Both the position numbers and the translations under genes were made by a program. Positions 1 to 7,973 of a stretch of 64,000 bases of DNA are shown piece after piece (within the stretch, counting starts at the first letter, position 1; every line of letters begins with the position of its first letter). Location of the stretch: contig NZ_JAGGLD010000003.1 in NCBI RefSeq assembly GCF_017874255.1, positions 248,001 to 312,000 of the forward strand, given 5' to 3'. Source of the stretch: Paenibacillus shirakamiensis. Its GTDB lineage: Bacteria; Bacillota; Bacilli; Paenibacillales; Paenibacillaceae. Below the pieces are notes generated by a model. That model was given only the letters and a program-made list of their open reading frames with translations, was not told the DNA's origin and did no database searches.

Positions 1-407
1 TCAACGGGCGGTTAGTAAGGCATAGAACTCATAATTAATTCCAAACCCACAATATTGTAACACGTTTTTAAAACGCTTTCCTTAAAAAGTTGTGTAAATT
101 TACATCATTTTTGATATCGGTTTCATCGCATTCTGAGAACGATTACATTCTACATCATTCGCCAATTTCCTACAGGTTCTCGTTTTCTTCATAAAATCAC
201 GGTAAAACGAATGTAATGTACATCCGTACTAGATGAATTATTAAAAGGACGGTATACTTATTTACGAGTAAAAATATGTATGTGATAAGATTTATTTGAT
301 ATGTATTTTGAGGTACCTTTTGAATTCATATTTATTGAACTTTAGAAATTCACACTACCTTAGCCTGAAATGAATGATCAAATTATATATGCCGGAGGTG
401 AATTGGA

Positions 408-914
408 ATGATCTGCTCTAACTGTAACTATTCTAATACTCATCAGGCCAGCTATTGTGTGAATTGCGGCGCTCCACAGTCTGAATTAATCAATGATTAC
501 GCGGATTTAGCTTCTTCAGGGTTCTGGGACTATGCTGGATTCTGGAAACGTTTTATGGCCTACTTGATCGACAGCGTAATTATTAACCTACCTTTTTTTC
601 TATTGTTCTTGATTACAAGCGATGGAAGCATAGAAAATACATCTTACAAATTCAGCAGTACAGTCATTTTTTTCATCTATATGATTCTTATGGAATCTTC
701 TTCAATGCAAGCTACATTAGGAAAAAAAATTATGGGTATTCAAGTCGTAGATTTACAAGGGAATCGTATCTCTATCGGCCGAGCGACGGTCAGAAGGTTC
801 AGCACAATTCTATCCGGACTCCTCTTCTCCATTGGATATATGATGGCTGGGTGGACCAGACAAAAGCAGGCACTGCACGATTTGATTGCGAGTACACTTG
901 TAATTAATGTGTGA
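408..914 (+). CDS. RDD family membrane protein with N-terminal zinc ribbon
   Basis: 168 residues. A four-cysteine zinc ribbon lies at C3-x2-C6 and C17-x2-C20, followed from about residue 40 by an RDD domain: an amphipathic WKRFMAYLID segment with the conserved Arg and Asp, hydrophobic stretches near 50-70, 84-97 and 132-150, and the TLGKKIMGIQVVD motif typical of RDD proteins. The start is supported by GGAGGTG eight bases upstream of ATG. RDD proteins are integral membrane proteins of poorly defined function, some linked to ion or solute transport. It is monocistronic and sits upstream of comM on the same strand. Confidence 0.85.
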   Translation: MICSNCNYSNTHQASYCVNCGAPQSELINDYADLASSGFWDYAGFWKRFMAYLIDSVIINLPFFLLFLITSDGSIENTSYKFSSTVIFFIYMILMESSSMQATLGKKIMGIQVVDLQGNRISIGRATVRRFSTILSGLLFSIGYMMAGWTRQKQALHDLIASTLVINV

Positions 915-970
915 TTCAGGGCGGATGTATATCAATCTGTAGTACATCTTGACTTTCCGATTAGTAAGTC

Positions 971-998
971 TTGACTTTTTGATAGGATTTATTAGAAT
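971..998 (+). promoter_or_regulatory. probable SigA promoter of comM
   Basis: TTGACT at 971-976, a 16-base spacer and TAGAAT at 993-998 precede comM. An imperfect copy of the -35 region (CTTGACTTTCCGAT) lies just upstream at 948-961, giving a short direct repeat of unknown meaning. Confidence 0.5.
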
Positions 999-1017
999 AA
1001 GTACATAAGAAAAATGG

Positions 1018-1074
1018 AAGCACCTTTTTCTCATTTGCAGTCAAGCTGCGCTTACTATGAGAGACGAGGTGCTT
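1018..1074 (+). promoter_or_regulatory. leader hairpin covering the comM ribosome binding site
   Basis: AAGCACCT (1018-1025) pairs with AGGTGCTT (1067-1074). Inside it CTCAT (1030-1034) pairs with ATGAG (1057-1061), and GCAG/CTGC (1037-1040/1046-1049) caps the structure. The 3' arm contains the GAGGTG Shine-Dalgarno and runs into TTTTTG. The element could act as an attenuator or hide the ribosome binding site; the structure is visible, the function is inferred. Confidence 0.5.
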
Positions 1075-1080
1075 TTTGTT

Positions 1081-2691
1081 ATGTATGCCAACGTATACAG
1101 TGCATGTCTATATGGAATAGACGGCGTGATTATCGAAGTCGAAGTAGACTTATCGAATGGTATCCCACAGACTTCTATTATTGGCCTGCCTGATTCGGCA
1201 GTACGAGAGTCGGTTGAACGGGTACGCTCCGCTGTCAAAAATAGTGAATTCAACTTTCCCTTACAACGAATTACGATCAATCTTGCCCCAGCCGACCTCC
1301 GGAAAGAAGGTTCTGCCTTTGATTTGGCGATAGCTCTAGGTTTATTATCTGCAAGTGGACAAATTCAGCTTCCTACGAATCAACGTTTACTAGTAATCGG
1401 TGAATTATCTCTAGATGGCGCCCTAAGGCCTGTGAATGGCATTCTGTCCATAGTCGATTTAGCGAAGAGACAAGGATTTACGGCTGTGCTCTTACCACAA
1501 ATGAATGCATCCGAAGCTCATCTCATAGAGGGAATCGAAATTTATGGTCTCGATCATCTCCGACAGCTAACACCACAAACGATGTCGTCACCGCCAGCGA
1601 ACCCCCCATCTGCCCATTCGTCATCCCCTCGTCCTACCCTGTACCTAAAAAATTTTGATCACTTAAAAACATCTTCTAACATTCACTTTGAATTTGAGAG
1701 CTCGTCATTAAGTATTCCAGAGGATTACTCAGATGTGTTAGGACAACAACACGTCAAAAGAGCATTAACTATTGCTGCTGCCGGGATGCATAACATTATG
1801 CTGATGGGTCCACCTGGAACCGGTAAAACCATGCTCATTCGCCGTCTACCTACGATTTTACCTACGCTTTCTAATGAAGAATCTCTAGAAGTTACCAAAA
1901 TCTTCAGCGCAGCAGGAAAGCTTAAAGAGGCTGAGACAGGGCTTATGAAGCGTCGTCCTTTCCGTGCTCCGCATCATACGATTTCTGCAGCTGGCCTCAT
2001 CGGTGGAGGAATGGTTCCAAAACCGGGTGAGGTTAGCCTTGCACATAAGGGTGTACTATTTCTAGATGAATTGCCTGAATTTTCTCGGACGGTACTCGAA
2101 GTACTACGCCAACCATTGGAAGATCGCTCTGTACATATCAGCCGGGCTCGTGCCTCTTATACGTTCCCCGCTCATTTTATTTTAGCCTGTTCTATGAACC
2201 CCTGTCCTTGCGGATATTTAGGCGCCGCTCCACCCTTACCCCCATGTACCTGCAGCCCTGGCCGAATTCTACGATACCGGGATAAAATATCGGGGCCGCT
2301 TCTTGATCGCATTGACCTGCAAGTCGAAGTCCCTCGGCCCTCCGATTGGCCAAGTGATGTTCAGCCGCTCTCCTCAGAGGCGATGCGTGAGCAAGTGAGA
2401 CATGCGCAGCATCTTCAAGCTGAACGTTATGCACAACTTCCTTTCACTTGGAACAGTGAACTATCCGGTAAAATGTTACGTCAATTCACTTCGCGTACAA
2501 GCCAAGCGGATATACTTCTAAAGGGAACGTTTGAAGCACTAGGCTTAAGTATGCGAGCTTTTGACCGTATCTTGAAGCTTGCCCGCACCATAGCCGATTT
2601 GGAAAAGGCCGAGGTCATTGAAGCCTCACATATCGCCGAAGCAATCCAATATCGTCAGTTAGACCGCAAGGTGCAGGATTTGATGGGATAG
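1081..2691 (+). CDS. comM: ComM/YifB family Mg-chelatase-like AAA+ ATPase
   Basis: About 536 residues, the normal family length. An N-terminal ChlI-like S5 fold (MYANVYSACLYGIDG onward) is followed by an AAA+ core with Walker A GPPGTGKT, Walker B VLFLDELPEF, a CxMNPCPCGY...CTCSP cysteine motif and a C-terminal Mg_chelatase_C region. Proteobacterial ComM is a branch-migration helicase used in natural transformation; the Firmicute role is less certain. ATG 1081 was preferred over the upstream in-frame ATG at 1057 because GAGGTG lies nine bases before it and the family begins with MYA. In related genomes comM often neighbours yraN; here a low-GC insert separates them. Confidence 0.9.
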   Translation: MYANVYSACLYGIDGVIIEVEVDLSNGIPQTSIIGLPDSAVRESVERVRSAVKNSEFNFPLQRITINLAPADLRKEGSAFDLAIALGLLSASGQIQLPTNQRLLVIGELSLDGALRPVNGILSIVDLAKRQGFTAVLLPQMNASEAHLIEGIEIYGLDHLRQLTPQTMSSPPANPPSAHSSSPRPTLYLKNFDHLKTSSNIHFEFESSSLSIPEDYSDVLGQQHVKRALTIAAAGMHNIMLMGPPGTGKTMLIRRLPTILPTLSNEESLEVTKIFSAAGKLKEAETGLMKRRPFRAPHHTISAAGLIGGGMVPKPGEVSLAHKGVLFLDELPEFSRTVLEVLRQPLEDRSVHISRARASYTFPAHFILACSMNPCPCGYLGAAPPLPPCTCSPGRILRYRDKISGPLLDRIDLQVEVPRPSDWPSDVQPLSSEAMREQVRHAQHLQAERYAQLPFTWNSELSGKMLRQFTSRTSQADILLKGTFEALGLSMRAFDRILKLARTIADLEKAEVIEASHIAEAIQYRQLDRKVQDLMG

Positions 2692-2746
2692 CTCTCATAT
2701 TAGTGGAAATGACTTATTATTGTCATCATAAACTTTAAATAAAAAA

Positions 2747-2776
2747 GGGCTAAAAGATTATTTAATCTTTTAACCC
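2747..2776 (-). terminator. terminator for the secreted-protein pair
   Basis: A 14-bp stem (2747-2760 with 2763-2776) with a two-base loop, followed on the minus strand by TTTTTTATTT. It lies just after the stop of the gene ending at 2788. Confidence 0.75.
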
Positions 2777-2787
2777 AACTTAAATTA

Positions 2788-3450
2788 TTATATTTTTTTC
2801 AATATAATACTTTGATCTAATGATTGAATATTACCATTATCTATAGAGGAATTATAAAGTTTTCCTTTATAATCCTTTATTTCGTTTGCAAACTCATTAC
2901 CAGAAAGCCCATCTATTTTTATAGCTTTATCACTTATTAATTTATTTGTTAAATTCTTAGCGGAAATTAATTTTTGATATTCAGCAGGTGCATAACTTTC
3001 CCAGTATATATCCTCATCAATTCCCATTGCATAAATAAAGTTTTTTTGTATACTTTGGACTTGAGCAGACTGCTTTTTAAGTATTTCTCTATTGTTTTTT
3101 GCTTCAAGTTTACCATCTTCAAGACTAGCCTCAACATTATTCTTTTTAGCAAGTTGCAAGAATAATTTTTCTTCTGCTATTTGCTGGAGAATTGTGGCGT
3201 CATCAAATTGCAATGTGCTAATACTGTTGTAAGTTTTATAGTTTGATACATCTTTATTCGTGATATACTCATTACCTACTTTTATTAAGTTCTTTATTTC
3301 AATACTCTTATTATTAGCAATAGTTTTGCGAATAGTCTCAAACTTAAAAGTGAGAGGATCTAAAGCATAAGAAGTAATAGTCCCTATGCATACAGTTGAT
3401 AATAATGTTAAAGAAACAATTAAACTAGCTTTTTTTGTTGTTTTTTTCAT
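2788..3450 (-). CDS. secreted SurA-N-like protein without PPIase domain
   Basis: 220 residues with a signal peptide (KKTTKKA then a hydrophobic core to about residue 28). The mature part is helical and charged, with the VGNEYITNKDVSNY pattern and a long helix-rich stretch resembling the N-terminal chaperone domain of SurA/PrsA-type foldases; no parvulin or FKBP domain follows. Start supported by AAAGGAGAAGG. It lies 12 bases downstream of another secreted protein gene, so the two are probably one operon. Base composition is clearly AT-richer than the housekeeping genes around it. Foldase-like assignment is tentative. Confidence 0.6.
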   Translation of the reverse strand: MKKTTKKASLIVSLTLLSTVCIGTITSYALDPLTFKFETIRKTIANNKSIEIKNLIKVGNEYITNKDVSNYKTYNSISTLQFDDATILQQIAEEKLFLQLAKKNNVEASLEDGKLEAKNNREILKKQSAQVQSIQKNFIYAMGIDEDIYWESYAPAEYQKLISAKNLTNKLISDKAIKIDGLSGNEFANEIKDYKGKLYNSSIDNGNIQSLDQSIILKKI

Positions 3451-3462
3451 TATCCTTCTCCT

Positions 3463-3975
3463 TTACCAATTGAAATCAACTGATGCCGTACTGTCTACTT
3501 GAAAACTTCCACTTCCACCGTAAAAAACAGATTGTCCGTATCCTGCTTGCGCGTTTGGAGAATAAATTTGGCTCGTCGTTGTAAGTTTACCTATTAAAGT
3601 ATATGCTGGATCATAAATATAACTCCCTCTTGTATCTAAAGTAACATTTGATCCTCTTAAATTGAGTAGCCCCGGACCAAAATTAGCATTTGGGTAAGAA
3701 AGAAATGCATCTCTTAATGTTTGGCTTACCAACTCCCTCTTAGTGGCTAACCAGTTATTCCCAGACGTCGTAGCGTTAATAGAAACTTCTGTCTTTACAG
3801 ATACTGGGGAGTATATAGAACCGGTATTAGTAACTCTCCAAATAGAAATTAAATCCGTATCTGTATAATTTGCCGCATTGGTATGAAACGTTGATGCTTT
3901 TGATTCTGTGCTAAAACCAAATAAAAGAGATCCCAAAAGGGTTGAAGCGGCTAGAACAATTCTCAAATTTTTCAT
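3463..3975 (-). CDS. secreted protein of unknown function
   Basis: 170 residues. A signal peptide of about 28 residues (MKNLRIVLAASTLLGSLLFG then SKAS) precedes a Ser/Thr/Asn/Tyr-rich mature domain with little charge, suggesting an extracellular beta-rich protein. I do not recognise the family. AAAGGAGGG lies just upstream of ATG. It is the first gene of a pair with the SurA-N-like protein, which might help it fold or be exported (inference from adjacency only). AT-rich like its partner. Confidence 0.65.
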   Translation of the reverse strand: MKNLRIVLAASTLLGSLLFGFSTESKASTFHTNAANYTDTDLISIWRVTNTGSIYSPVSVKTEVSINATTSGNNWLATKRELVSQTLRDAFLSYPNANFGPGLLNLRGSNVTLDTRGSYIYDPAYTLIGKLTTTSQIYSPNAQAGYGQSVFYGGSGSFQVDSTASVDFNW

Positions 3976-4064
3976 AATTCCCTCCTTTTTTTGTCTTCAT
4001 AATATAAACGCTTAAAGCAATAAAAAAGTTTCCTTTTAAATACATTTTTTACTTTTTTTAATTG

Positions 4065-4073
4065 TGTTATAAT
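4065..4073 (+). promoter_or_regulatory. extended -10 promoter of small membrane ORF
   Basis: TGTTATAAT fits the TGnTATAAT extended -10 exactly. The -35 region is only T-rich. It points towards the strong Shine-Dalgarno at 4091-4096. Confidence 0.5.
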
Positions 4074-4105
4074 TATTTCACTACTTCCTAAAGGAGTGAT
4101 ATATA

Positions 4106-4321
4106 ATCGAAAAAAATTATTTATCCGAATTCAGAGAAGATAAAGATGCATATTACGTGGATGAACAATTAAAAAATATCCAATATATTGAAGGTGGAGG
4201 ACCACCAAAAAAAGTTAACTTTAAAGAGTTACCGGTACCTATAAGGTATTTAGGCTATTTTTTTGTAATTGTAGTACCTCTTCTCTTAATAGGGCTCATT
4301 ATAATTAGTTTTTTCAAATAA
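4106..4321 (+). CDS. small membrane ORF lacking a canonical start codon
   Basis: The reading frame opens after TGA at 4097 and runs to TAA at 4319. It encodes about 71 residues: a charged N-terminus (EKNYLSEFREDKDAYYVDEQ), a GGGPPKK turn and one hydrophobic helix (YFFVIVVPLLLIGLIIISFF) ending in K. AAGGAG at 4091-4096 is well placed, but the codons within range are ATA (4103) and ATC (4106); the first GTG (4157) has no Shine-Dalgarno. It also has an extended -10 promoter and a strong terminator. It may use a rare start, carry a frameshift in the A7 run at 4110-4116, or be a decayed gene. Function unknown. Confidence 0.45.
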   Translation: MEKNYLSEFREDKDAYYVDEQLKNIQYIEGGGPPKKVNFKELPVPIRYLGYFFVIVVPLLLIGLIIISFFK

Positions 4322-4345
4322 ATTTCTAAATTACTCTTCCACAAA

Positions 4346-4380
4346 AAAGACTCTACTGAGCAATCTCAGAGAGTCTTTTT
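4346..4380. terminator. bidirectional terminator
   Basis: AAAGACTCT (4346-4354) pairs with AGAGTCTTT (4370-4378), with an inner CTGAG/CTCAG stem and CAAT loop; A and T runs flank it on both sides. It serves the small ORF ending at 4321 and the convergent dinB-like gene. Confidence 0.85.
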
Positions 4381-4390
4381 ATTTACTATT

Positions 4391-4894
4391 TTAAATTACG
4401 GGTGGCTCTGCCCCAAATGCGATCCATTCTTCAAGCGATGGTCCGTAAAGTCCTGGTACTTGCAGACCTGCTTGACGCATAAGCACTGTGAGTTGACCCC
4501 TATGATGAATTTGGTGAGTTACTAAAACCCAAAGTGTCAGGCCATTAGGCCATTCTTCTCCATACATATTCACTTTTTGTTGAAGGGAAGCATCAGTCCA
4601 CTGCGATTGGACAGCTTGAAGTAAAGCTTGGCTAGACTGCTGATAACATGAAGCAATTGCTTTTGCGGTGTCTGGCAAAGGAGCATCATCGAGAGGAGCT
4701 TCGAACGCAAGTCCTGTCTTCGAGAGCATTTCATGTAAGGTAGTCACTAAATGCCAGGCAATTCGGCCTATTGTTCTGTGATTTGGCGAAATTCCTTGTG
4801 CTAAAGATTCATCCGTTAATTCGTCAAAAATTTTCTGTGTCATCTTGCTTTCTTCTTGCCAAGCTTGCTCGAATGCTTGAATTGAAGTGAACAT
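4391..4894 (-). CDS. DinB family protein
   Basis: 167 residues, a normal DinB/YfiT four-helix bundle length. Conserved histidines occur in the usual places: HRTIGRIAWHLVTTLHEML near residues 39-57 and VLVTHQIHHRGQL near 124-136, the likely metal ligands. Members are putative metal-dependent transferases or thiol-related enzymes, often stress induced. AAAGGGG lies ten bases upstream of ATG. Substrate unknown. Confidence 0.8.
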   Translation of the reverse strand: MFTSIQAFEQAWQEESKMTQKIFDELTDESLAQGISPNHRTIGRIAWHLVTTLHEMLSKTGLAFEAPLDDAPLPDTAKAIASCYQQSSQALLQAVQSQWTDASLQQKVNMYGEEWPNGLTLWVLVTHQIHHRGQLTVLMRQAGLQVPGLYGPSLEEWIAFGAEPPVI

Positions 4895-5021
4895 AACTCT
4901 ACAACCCCTTTAATTATTAGTTAAAAGATACACCTCAAAATATTAAACAAGAACTGATCTCAACAGCCTTAATAAGTTTTACCGACGCATACCATACAGA
5001 TGTTAAAGACCTCACAGACCA

Positions 5022-5048
5022 TACAAACCTTACAAACCTTACAAACCT
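5022..5048. repeat. three tandem 9-bp units
   Basis: TACAAACCT occurs three times in a row (5022-5030, 5031-5039, 5040-5048), directly before the 8-bp tandem array. Confidence 0.9.
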
Positions 5049-5052
5049 CAGA

Positions 5053-5127
5053 ACTCACAGACTCACAGACTCACAGACTCACAGACTCACAGACTCACAG
5101 ACTCACAGACTCACAGACTCACAGACT
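5053..5127. repeat. 8-bp tandem repeat array (9 full copies)
   Basis: ACTCACAG is repeated nine times without variation (5053-5124), plus a partial ACT touching the yraN stop codon at 5128. The array is in the yraN 3' untranslated region, so length changes would not alter the protein. Confidence 0.95.
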
Positions 5128-5526
5128 TTAAAAAGCATGTCGTATATGCTCAAAATGCTCTACTTTGTTATGTGCACCTAGCGTAATGGCAACGACATCA
5201 AACCTCACTGCTCGTTGGGAGGATTGCATGTGATGCAGATACACCGATGCTGTTGCTCTAACCTGAGCTATTTTTCGTGGAGTAATCGACTCCATAGCTG
5301 TCCCAAAGGCAGAAGCATATGAGCTTCTACTACGTACTTCAACAAAGACGATGTCCCCTTCATCTTCGGCAATAATGTCAATTTCTCCTGACCGACAACG
5401 CCAATTGCGTAATACAATTCGGTAGCCTAATTCAGTCAGTATACGAACAGCTTCCTCCTCCGCCCACTGCCCCTTCTGTTTCCGTCTATCTTTGCCCACT
5501 GTTCCACATGCTACACGCTTGTTCAC
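5128..5526 (-). CDS. yraN: YraN/UPF0102 family nuclease-like protein
   Basis: 132 residues including a basic N-terminal extension, then the family core GQWAEEEAVRILTELGYRIV, NWRCRSGEIDIIAEDEGDIVFVEVRSR and VRFDVVAI. The E...GEIDII...VFVEVR pattern is the PD-(D/E)xK-like signature of the holiday-junction-resolvase-related UPF0102 family; activity is unproven. The GTG start overlaps the stop of the ylqH-type gene (GTGA), so the genes are co-transcribed and translationally coupled. Confidence 0.9.
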   Translation of the reverse strand: MNKRVACGTVGKDRRKQKGQWAEEEAVRILTELGYRIVLRNWRCRSGEIDIIAEDEGDIVFVEVRSRSSYASAFGTAMESITPRKIAQVRATASVYLHHMQSSQRAVRFDVVAITLGAHNKVEHFEHIRHAF

Positions 5527-5816
5527 TTCTTAAGCCCCATTTCACGGTCTGAACGGTAAATAAAGCTTAGAATCTCAGCAACCAGACCATACAGTTCTGC
5601 CGGAATTTGTTGATCCAGATCAAGCTTGGATAAAACTTCGACGAGAGCCGCATCTTCTTGAATAGGAATTCCATGTTCCTTTGCTTTTTCTAATATTCGT
5701 TCGGCTAGTTTTCCGCTGCCTTTTGCGGCAATGACAGGCGCTTCATTCTCCTTAGAGTCATATTTCAGGGCCACAGCTCTGCGGAGGGATTGCGTGGGTA
5801 CTTCTCGTCTGTTCAT
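5523..5816 (-). CDS. FlhB C-terminal-domain-like protein (YlqH type)
   Basis: 97 residues with the cytoplasmic-domain pattern of FlhB/EscU proteins: AVALKYDSKENEAPVIAAKGSGKLAERI followed by the AKEHGIPIQED and LVEVLSKLDLDQQIP regions. It has no transmembrane part and has EAPV where FlhB proteins have the autocleavage NPTH motif. Bacillus ylqH occupies the same position next to ylqG and rnhB. ATGA overlap with the upstream FliK-like gene indicates coupling. A role in flagellar export regulation is plausible but unproven. Confidence 0.85.
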   Translation of the reverse strand: MNRREVPTQSLRRAVALKYDSKENEAPVIAAKGSGKLAERILEKAKEHGIPIQEDAALVEVLSKLDLDQQIPAELYGLVAEILSFIYRSDREMGLKK

Positions 5817-7900
5817 ATACGGAAATCGACTCCTTTGTAGGCTTGCGGAACGTAAGGCGACATCTGCTCAGATGCAGTAGAGACAAGATCTGTACTTTTT
5901 AAGAGGTCCGTCTTGAGTGATAACAGGCGATATCCTGCCGAGTCCATGGCAGCTCGAATCTCTTCCTCTTTACTTTCGATAAATGCACCTATCATTTCCT
6001 GCTCGTTATGTACATTTAAGATAACTTTTTTGTCCGATACTTGTACATCGACCACGACTTGTCCTAAGTTTTTCATGTCTAGATCAAACCATAATCTACA
6101 ATTCGAGGCATCCAGTTCTCCCTTTTTGCCACGCCGTGACTGAATATGAACGGAAGCTGTCTGCTCCCCATCAGGTCCTGTGAAAGGCAGCATTAAAGTC
6201 ATCTGTGCAAAAGGAGCCATTCGATCTGTATTCATCAAAAGCTGCTGGCCGGTAATTTGATGAACAAGCTGCTTTGCTGTATCTTGCAGCTGCGCAGGCA
6301 GGTCTGCTGAACTCAAAGCCTGCAGTAGCAGTCCTTTGAGTGTCTCCATGCGCTCTGCGGCTGGCTCCGCCGCCGCAGACCCAATTGCCCCGGCCGCCAG
6401 CGGCTGGCCGGACAAGACCCCCGCCGCCCCGCTTCGCGCAGGGGCGGCCCCTTCTCCCGGCGCGGCCATAGTAGGCACGCCGCTGGACACCGCACCCGTG
6501 GCTGCGCCCGGGGCGGCTTTCTGCGCTGCGCCTTCTGCACGCGGCGCAGGAGCATTCGGCTCCGCCGGGGACGCGCCCTCAGCGAGCGTCACCGTGCGGG
6601 CCGCTTGCTGCTCGTGCTCTGCACCGAGCAGCTTCAGCACGCGCGACACCCACGGCTCCGCCGCCGCGTGGGTGTCCGCGGTCGTTGCCGCAGCATCTGA
6701 AGCTTCGGCTCCTTGCCCAACAGCGGCGGAACCTGCCGCGCCACTTGCTGCAACGGTTCGAATCTCACTTAGCAGAGACTGCAACCGAAGCAAGATCTCG
6801 GCACTTTTCCCTGTACTCAGCCGAGAAGATCCAAGTGCATTTATTTCTGAACCTGTTTTGCTTTGGCTAGAAATATTTTCTTCATGGCTATTTGAATCGT
6901 CTTTGACCTGATTCGTTTCATTTACGGGTATTCCATTATTTTTAGCCAGGCCCTGAGTAGTAACTACTGGGATACTATTCTTAGGTATAGCATATTTTCC
7001 GGCTCCCTCAGGAGCCTCATAATTCCCTTCATGTCCAGAAGATATTGAAATCAATGCCTTATTTTTAACAGCTGTATCTTTTGTAGAGAGTTCACCCCCC
7101 TGTCCCATAGAAGAATCTACTTCTCCTGTTTCTACAGCAATAGGGCTAGAAGGATTCGAGGAATTTGAAGAAATAGAAACTCCCAAAGCGACTGAACCCG
7201 CAGGTTTATGGATAGACCCGGCTTCTTTCCCTACATTTTCAGCGCCTTTATTTCCGTTCGGTATCTTCCCTTCTTTTCCTGCTTCCGTATCCTCAAAAAT
7301 CCAAGATGACAGAATCGTCTGGATTTGCTCTTCAAAGGCACTTAATACAGTTTGAACCGAGACCCCAAATACCGCCTGATGAAGACCCGCTACCGACTGA
7401 TCGGTAACTGGAAGCCCTCGGTGAATAGCAATCGCCGCAGATTGCACCCACTCTTGAAGGGGAACGTTCTGCGGTTTAGCAGCAAGGGTCTTCAAAATGG
7501 CCGATGTCTGCTCGCGTGTAAGCGGAATCCCTTGAGTCTGCATAATTTTTAAAACTTCACGATTTTGAGGAGTATTCTCCATTCCTATATCATCTAATGT
7601 CTCACCTAATGAAGCATCGGATAACATCGTAGAACTTTGTTCGGCTATCGGTTTCAAAATTGCCGTTCCATCCGCACTAGGAGGCTGAACCTGCAACACA
7701 GCTATCTGCCCCTGCTGTAAAGGGGTCTCTAGCGTAGCTTTGAGCTGTACACCTTGTACTTGAATGACGGCTTCTTGACCATCATCAGAGACGCTCATTA
7801 CCGTACCTCTCACGACTTGTCCTACTTTTAGATCTAATTGCTTGGGTTGTCCTGCCTTTGCATCTCCCATTAAACCTCGTACTACTGGACCTATATTCAT
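5813..7900 (-). CDS. YlqG-type protein with FliK-like C-terminal domain
   Basis: 695 residues. The N-terminal third holds a VGQVVRGTVMSVSDDGQEAVIQVQG beta-type segment and helical regions; the C-terminal 150 residues match a flagellar hook-length-control fold (MTLMLPF, VDVQVSDKKVILNVHNEQE, AAMDSAGYRLLSLKTDLL). Between them is a low-complexity linker, Ser/Asn-rich then Ala/Gly/Pro-rich around residues 380-530. The Ala-rich part is encoded by strikingly GC-rich DNA (about 6350-6760). GGGGGA precedes the ATG. It is ordered as Bacillus ylqG between rnhB and ylqH. Confidence 0.8.
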   Translation of the reverse strand: MNIGPVVRGLMGDAKAGQPKQLDLKVGQVVRGTVMSVSDDGQEAVIQVQGVQLKATLETPLQQGQIAVLQVQPPSADGTAILKPIAEQSSTMLSDASLGETLDDIGMENTPQNREVLKIMQTQGIPLTREQTSAILKTLAAKPQNVPLQEWVQSAAIAIHRGLPVTDQSVAGLHQAVFGVSVQTVLSAFEEQIQTILSSWIFEDTEAGKEGKIPNGNKGAENVGKEAGSIHKPAGSVALGVSISSNSSNPSSPIAVETGEVDSSMGQGGELSTKDTAVKNKALISISSGHEGNYEAPEGAGKYAIPKNSIPVVTTQGLAKNNGIPVNETNQVKDDSNSHEENISSQSKTGSEINALGSSRLSTGKSAEILLRLQSLLSEIRTVAASGAAGSAAVGQGAEASDAAATTADTHAAAEPWVSRVLKLLGAEHEQQAARTVTLAEGASPAEPNAPAPRAEGAAQKAAPGAATGAVSSGVPTMAAPGEGAAPARSGAAGVLSGQPLAAGAIGSAAAEPAAERMETLKGLLLQALSSADLPAQLQDTAKQLVHQITGQQLLMNTDRMAPFAQMTLMLPFTGPDGEQTASVHIQSRRGKKGELDASNCRLWFDLDMKNLGQVVVDVQVSDKKVILNVHNEQEMIGAFIESKEEEIRAAMDSAGYRLLSLKTDLLKSTDLVSTASEQMSPYVPQAYKGVDFRI

Positions 7901-7973
7901 TATGTATTCCCCCTACACCGTAGATCTCACCATAAGTACAGTAAAACCCGCCCTTGTATAGGCGGGTAACATT

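Noticed and set aside
5022..5127. Possible CRISPR array
   Set aside because: Units are 8-9 bp, contiguous and identical with no spacers; a simple tandem repeat.
6336..6911. Plus-strand 191-codon Ala/Ser/Pro ORF inside the FliK-like gene
   Set aside because: It lies in the GC-rich linker where stop codons are rare in all frames; no ribosome site and composition expected of a shadow.
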